DNA of 14,866 nt, taken from Polyrhizophydium stewartii (lineage: Eukaryota > Chytridiomycota > Chytridiomycetes > Rhizophydiales). Positions 11,275-14,866 of this stretch are shown here, in pieces. Within the stretch, counting starts at the first letter, position 1. Each line of letters starts with the position of its first letter. Under the pieces are notes generated by a model, which was not told the DNA's origin, did no database searches, and worked only from the letters and a program-made list of their open reading frames with translations. The position numbers and the translations under genes are program-made. The DNA lies in the NCBI GenBank assembly GCA_027604665.1, contig JADGIZ010000372.1:1-14866 (forward strand). The letters run 5' to 3'.

Positions 11275-13280
11275 TGCTGCTGAGGCGACTGCGACTGCGG
11301 CTGGCCGGTTTGCGACGACAGGACGGCATCGGCGTTGATCTCGGTCGTGAGCGAGTTGCGCAGAACGGGCTGGCTGGTGCGGCGCACGATGCCCGTGCGC
11401 GTCGACGCGATCGAAGTCGTGGCGGGCGCCGAGTGTGGCACGGGTGTCGTTGGCGACGAGGTGCCTGCGGCAGCCTGGCCCGTGGCCAGCGGCGGCGGGC
11501 GGGGAAGGGTCGCGGACATGGAGGCGGCATGCGACTGCGACTGCGACTGCGACTGCGACTGCGACTGCGACTGCAGGGTGAACGGGTTGCTGTGGCGCAG
11601 GTTGCTGACGGCGCTGGTGCTGCTGGTGTTGCTCGCGACGCTCGCTGTGGCGGCCATGGCGGGCGGAGCGGGCAGCGAAGGCGGAGGCGGCGGCTGGCGT
11701 GTGGGTGACTCGGGCTCGTCCTCGATCGGCTCGGCCACCTTGCGCGGCTTGGGCCGGCGGGGTCCAGCAGCGCGTGGGCGGTTGCGGCGAATCCCGTTGG
11801 TCATGACGGTGTTCTGGTGCGGCTCGAAACCGTCATCATCGTCGTCGTCGTTGCCGCTCGAAGCATGCGTGCCCCTGGCAGCATTGCCGGAGCTTGCGGC
11901 AGCATTGTTGCCCGATCCTTCTCCAGTATCAGCACCAGCGCGCCGCGCACGGCGACCGCCTCGGCGAGCCGCATTTGGATCCGCGCCACTCGTGTTCTCG
12001 TCGTCATCCTCATTATCGTCTTCCGACAACTCTGGCCCGCCGCTAGACTCGATCGGGGCGATAAACGACGCCGAGATGGGCTTTGCGGCCTCGTCGTCGA
12101 ACGACTCCATCATGCCCGCCTCCATGTTCTTGACCACATCGCGCACAATGGCCATGGAGATGTTAAAGTACGCCTTGAACATCCGGCGCAGCTCGTCGCG
12201 CGAGATGAAGCCGTCGCCATCGAGGTCGTATCCCTGGAAGGCGTCTTTGGGGAAACCGAGTCAGCATGCAGAAACGACGGCGTCACGAAAAAGGACAGCA
12301 CGCAGGCTGAGGTACGCACATTGGATGCGCTCGTCGAGGCTGCCTTTGCACAGGATGGACATGCCGCAGACCATCTCGCGGAAGCTGATGACGTCGTCGC
12401 GATCCTGGTCGAAAAAGGCAAAGATGCGCTCGGTGATGAGGTTCTTCTCAAAACCGATGGTGCCCAGGCACTTGAGAAACGTGTCCTTGACGATGCCGCC
12501 CGCAGGGGCGTCGACGGTCGAGAGCGTGCGGAACTGCTCATAAAACGCCTCGAGCTCAATCTCGTCAAAGTGCGTCTCGCGCTTCAGCGCGGCGACGTCG
12601 TGGTGGTGGTGCGGGGTCGGGGCGGCCGAGTCGTCGTTGCCTGGGTAGAAGGGGTGCGCGATCGGCGTGCGCTGGTTGGCGAGCGCTGGAATGGGTATCC
12701 GGATCTTGACGAACACGTGGGTCTTGTTGTGGATGTCCATGGACTCGCACACCTCGCAGATGTCAAAGTCGGGGCAGTTGACGCACTTGAAGCGGAAGCC
12801 GCGGATCGGGGAGATGCCGCAGTGGTTGCAGGTGATGGTGCGGTGGATATATCCCTCTGCGCGGCGGGAGACAGAGATCAGCGGACGGATCAGCAGGCGG
12901 ATCAGCGGGCGGCGGGGTCGAGCAGGCGAGGTTCGCACCTTTGCGAGCCTGGTCCTCTGCGATGGTGTAGAGCAACTGCATGAGGCTCTTTGACTCATCG
13001 GCAGCGATGCTGCGCAGGTCGGGGTCGCTTGCCGGCGAGTCTGCCGGGGTGGTGGCGTCGGGCGTGGCCTCTGCGGGCGACGAGTTTGAGTTCCAGGCGT
13101 CGGACTCTGGGTCGTCTGTGGCGGCGGGAGCAGCAACAGCAGCGGCAGAAGGGTCCTGGGCGTCGTCGTCCGCTGACAGCACGGTGCTGCGGCTGCGGGT
13201 TGGCCGCCATGAGTCGGGCAAGATCGCGACGTTTCTCGGCCACAACTCGAGGAGAGATGCGGGTGCATATGCCGCCTCAT
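10853..13280 (-). CDS. ZZ-type zinc-finger and EF-hand calcium-binding protein, 5' end unresolved
   Basis: Probable Ca2+-responsive adaptor; specific role unknown. Supported exons: complement join 10853-11079, 11162-12244, 12320-12856, 12939 to about 13191, with agreeing phases. Order: acidic Ser/Pro-rich N-terminus; LMQLLYTIAEDQARKEGYIH; ZZ finger TCNHC ... CVNC ... CEVC ... HNKTH (about 12705-12838); canonical EF loops DQDRDDVISFRE (12375-12410) and DLDGDGFISRDE (12192-12227); a long low-complexity region with acidic, basic, Gln/Ser and poly-Gln stretches; then a degenerate third EF loop GALDRDLLTFDE (10922-10957) and the ending LAWFECLGSVF. No ATG occurs in the frame of the first exon before the ZZ domain except at 12981 (LMQLLY). 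A candidate ATG at 13280 would need a short intron near 13190-13246, whose borders I could not settle. Dystrophin-type proteins also pair EF-hands with ZZ, in the opposite order. Confidence 0.82.
11232..11282 (-). repeat. Poly-Gln tract, 17 mixed CAG/CAA codons
   Basis: On the coding strand the order is six CAG, five CAA, five CAG and one CAA, giving 17 glutamines. It lies in the disordered insertion of the ZZ/EF-hand protein. The CAA block interrupts the CAG runs, which normally makes such a repeat more stable. Confidence 0.9.
11531..11572 (-). repeat. Perfect hexanucleotide repeat encoding Gln-Ser dipeptides
   Basis: Seven perfect copies of GCGACT on the plus strand (AGTCGC on the minus strand) encode alternating Gln and Ser in the ZZ/EF-hand protein. 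Perfect copies indicate recent expansion, so length is likely to vary between strains. Confidence 0.9.
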
Positions 13281-13563
13281 GGCGCGGCGAAACAGGCGGC
13301 TACGCCGGTCGGCCAGCCGCCCGGCCGCACGTCAGCCTCACCCGCACAGGCACTGCCGCCCCTGCCGCAGCCCGCCGGCGGCATCGCACAGCCCGAGCAC
13401 CGCCCTGCCCCGCCGGAGCATCGCTCTTCGCTGCCGGCTGTGCGGCGAGTCGATGAAAAGCCGTCGCGCGTTTCGGCAAGAATCTTCACCCGCCCGCCGG
13501 CATCCGATCGACCGACCCCGCCGTCGTCGCCTCACCCTGCCCCCCGCCCCGCCAGCAGACTCG
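13281..13563. promoter_or_regulatory. Divergent spacer between the ZZ/EF-hand and cyclin genes
   Basis: About 283 bp, GC-rich, expected to hold both 5' leaders and a shared promoter. It remains open in the cyclin frame, with an in-frame ATG at 13453 that could extend the cyclin by 37 mostly basic residues. I see no TATA box or convincing cell-cycle box. Confidence 0.4.
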
Positions 13564-14766
13564 ATGAACATGGACCCGCGCACACCGCAGGCGACCGCAA
13601 GGCCGGACTTTGCACGCTTCGCCACGGCGCTGGTGCTGGCGCTCCTGCGCCCGCGGGGGCCGGCCGCCGCCGGCGCTGCACCGCCGCCGGCATCGGGCGA
13701 CATCGACGCAGCGGCGAGCGGCCGCACGGCGGCCGCCATCGGCGCCATCCTGGCGGCGGCCGCCCCCGTCGTGCCGCTGCCGACGGTGCTCGTTGCGCTC
13801 AAGCTCATCCAGCGCGTGGTCGCCCGCCGCGTGCGCACGCCCGCGCGCGGCGCCGAGGCACACATGTTCCTCGTTGCCCTCGTCGTGGCCCAGAAGACGT
13901 GCGACGACGCTGCGGTGCCGATGCGCTTCTGGTCGCAGGTCTCTGGGCTGCCGCCCGCGGCGCTGGCCGCCATGGAGCGCCAGTTCCTCGCCAGCCTGCA
14001 CTTTGCGACCCACGTTTCCCCGGCGTCATACCGAGCCTGGGTGCTGCACGTCCACTCGCTGGCGCGGGCGGCCGAGACACCCGTGCCCACGCCAGCCCCG
14101 ACACCCGCGACGCTGCCGCCAATGCAGCTCCCGCCACCGCCCCCGCCGCAGCAGCCGCCGGTCCTGCCCATGCCCGCGCCGCCGCAGCTCTTCCCGCACG
14201 CCGCGCCGTGCTACCCACCACCCTCGTCGCACCCGGCAGCCGCCATTCTGCGGCCCATCACCGGCCCCGCGCCACCGCTGCCGCGGCTGGCCGAGCCAGT
14301 CGCCCTCGCATCGCAGCGCCCGCTCGCTCCCGCCGCCGCTCGCCTCGCGCTGCTCGAGCCGCCGCTCCAGCTCGACCCGCCGCGCTGCGATCCCACGGCC
14401 AGTCGCCTGCCCGCCAGCTACCACCATCACCATCCGAGCGTCGCGGCGCCTGGGCGGAAACGCCGTTGCTCCGACCGCGACATGCCGCTTGGCCAGAGCC
14501 AAGCACCACCTCCTAAGCCGCACGCTCCGCAACCCGTCGATCTGTACGCCCGCAGTGACCTCCTCGCGGTTCCGGGCGCCGCCGTCGGCTCGCCAGAGTC
14601 ATCGCTGGGCTCGCTCGAGCCGCTCACGCCGCAGTCGCTGCCGCCGCCCGTGCCGTCGCTGTCGGCCGTGCACACACCCGCCAGCGTCTTTGGCTACGCA
14701 GTCCTGCCGCAGCATGTTGCGACGCCGTCCAAGCGCCCTCGCCTCGAGCCCGCCGTCATGGGCTGA
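13564..14766 (+). CDS. Pcl/Pho80-like cyclin
   Basis: Predicted regulatory partner of a Pho85-type cyclin-dependent kinase, acting in cell-cycle, morphogenesis or phosphate control; which one cannot be told. 400 aa, single exon. The cyclin box covers about residues 15-165: FARFATALVLALL, then PLPTVLVALKLIQRVV, HMFLVALVVAQKTCDD (the family's L-x-A-x-x-x-x-x-K block), FWSQVSGLP and ALAAMERQFLASLHF, which matches the M-E-x-x-F/L-L-x-x-L pattern of Pcl cyclins. An Ala/Pro/Gly-rich loop of about 30 residues is inserted between the first two helices. The rest is Pro-rich and probably disordered, ending SKRPRLEPAVMG with a possible nuclear signal. ATG 13564 (MNMD) is preferred because the longer in-frame option at 13453 adds only Arg/Pro-rich residues. 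Confidence 0.8.
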   Translation: MNMDPRTPQATARPDFARFATALVLALLRPRGPAAAGAAPPPASGDIDAAASGRTAAAIGAILAAAAPVVPLPTVLVALKLIQRVVARRVRTPARGAEAHMFLVALVVAQKTCDDAAVPMRFWSQVSGLPPAALAAMERQFLASLHFATHVSPASYRAWVLHVHSLARAAETPVPTPAPTPATLPPMQLPPPPPPQQPPVLPMPAPPQLFPHAAPCYPPPSSHPAAAILRPITGPAPPLPRLAEPVALASQRPLAPAAARLALLEPPLQLDPPRCDPTASRLPASYHHHHPSVAAPGRKRRCSDRDMPLGQSQAPPPKPHAPQPVDLYARSDLLAVPGAAVGSPESSLGSLEPLTPQSLPPPVPSLSAVHTPASVFGYAVLPQHVATPSKRPRLEPAVMG

Positions 14767-14866
14767 GTGTACCCATCTTCTGGGGGAGGGGCTTGGACCC
14801 ACACCAGCATCCATTCTGCGCCACCCCTGCCCCTCGTTTCCACGCCACACCTGCCCCCTCACAGCC
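14767..14866. other. 3' flank of the cyclin gene
   Basis: The 100 bp after the cyclin stop is pyrimidine-rich (C-rich on the plus strand) and contains no gene or canonical AATAAA. It is presumed 3' untranslated sequence running to the window edge. Confidence 0.4.

Overview
The window is nuclear DNA of a GC-rich fungus. Five protein genes fill it, four of them split by short introns (66 to 142 nt for most, 54 to 82 nt typical) with GT/AG borders, one GC/AG border, and a strikingly uniform CTGAC-like branch site. The fungal assignment rests mainly on the first gene, an eight-helix two-pore potassium channel of the TOK type, a family known only from fungi, and on a Pho80/Pcl-type cyclin. High GC, long low-complexity insertions and an unusual cyclic-nucleotide-binding protein would suit an early-diverging, possibly zoosporic lineage (chytrid-like), but that is inference.

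Layout. 1-470: GC-rich 3' flank with a small tandem repeat, no gene seen. 471-2828 (minus): TOK-type K+ channel, six exons, 623 aa. 2949-6643 (minus): cyclic-nucleotide-binding-domain protein, four exons, 1160 aa, with three His-rich tracts and three PKA-type phosphorylation motifs ahead of two CNB folds. 6702-10744 (plus): Elg1/ATAD5-type RFC-like AAA+ protein, two exons, 1324 aa, divergent from the CNB gene with only 58 bp between the start codons. 10853-about 13280 (minus): ZZ zinc-finger plus EF-hand protein, convergent with ELG1, at least four exons, 5' end unresolved. 13564-14766 (plus): Pcl/Pho80-like cyclin, one exon, 400 aa, divergent from the ZZ/EF-hand gene.

The genes are not an operon and no shared pathway is evident. 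The channel, the CNB protein and the EF-hand protein all look like signalling or ion-sensing components; ELG1 (PCNA unloading) and the cyclin belong to replication and cell-cycle or nutrient control. I could join the exons by eye so that reading frame and domain continuity agree at every junction of the three larger models; the gene joins given in the entries are manual and unsupported by transcript data.

I do not see an undescribed multi-gene system. The most unusual single object is the CNB protein: metal-binding-like His tracts, a cluster of RRxS sites and a second CNB fold whose phosphate-binding cassette is replaced by a long Pro/Gly/Ser-rich insertion.
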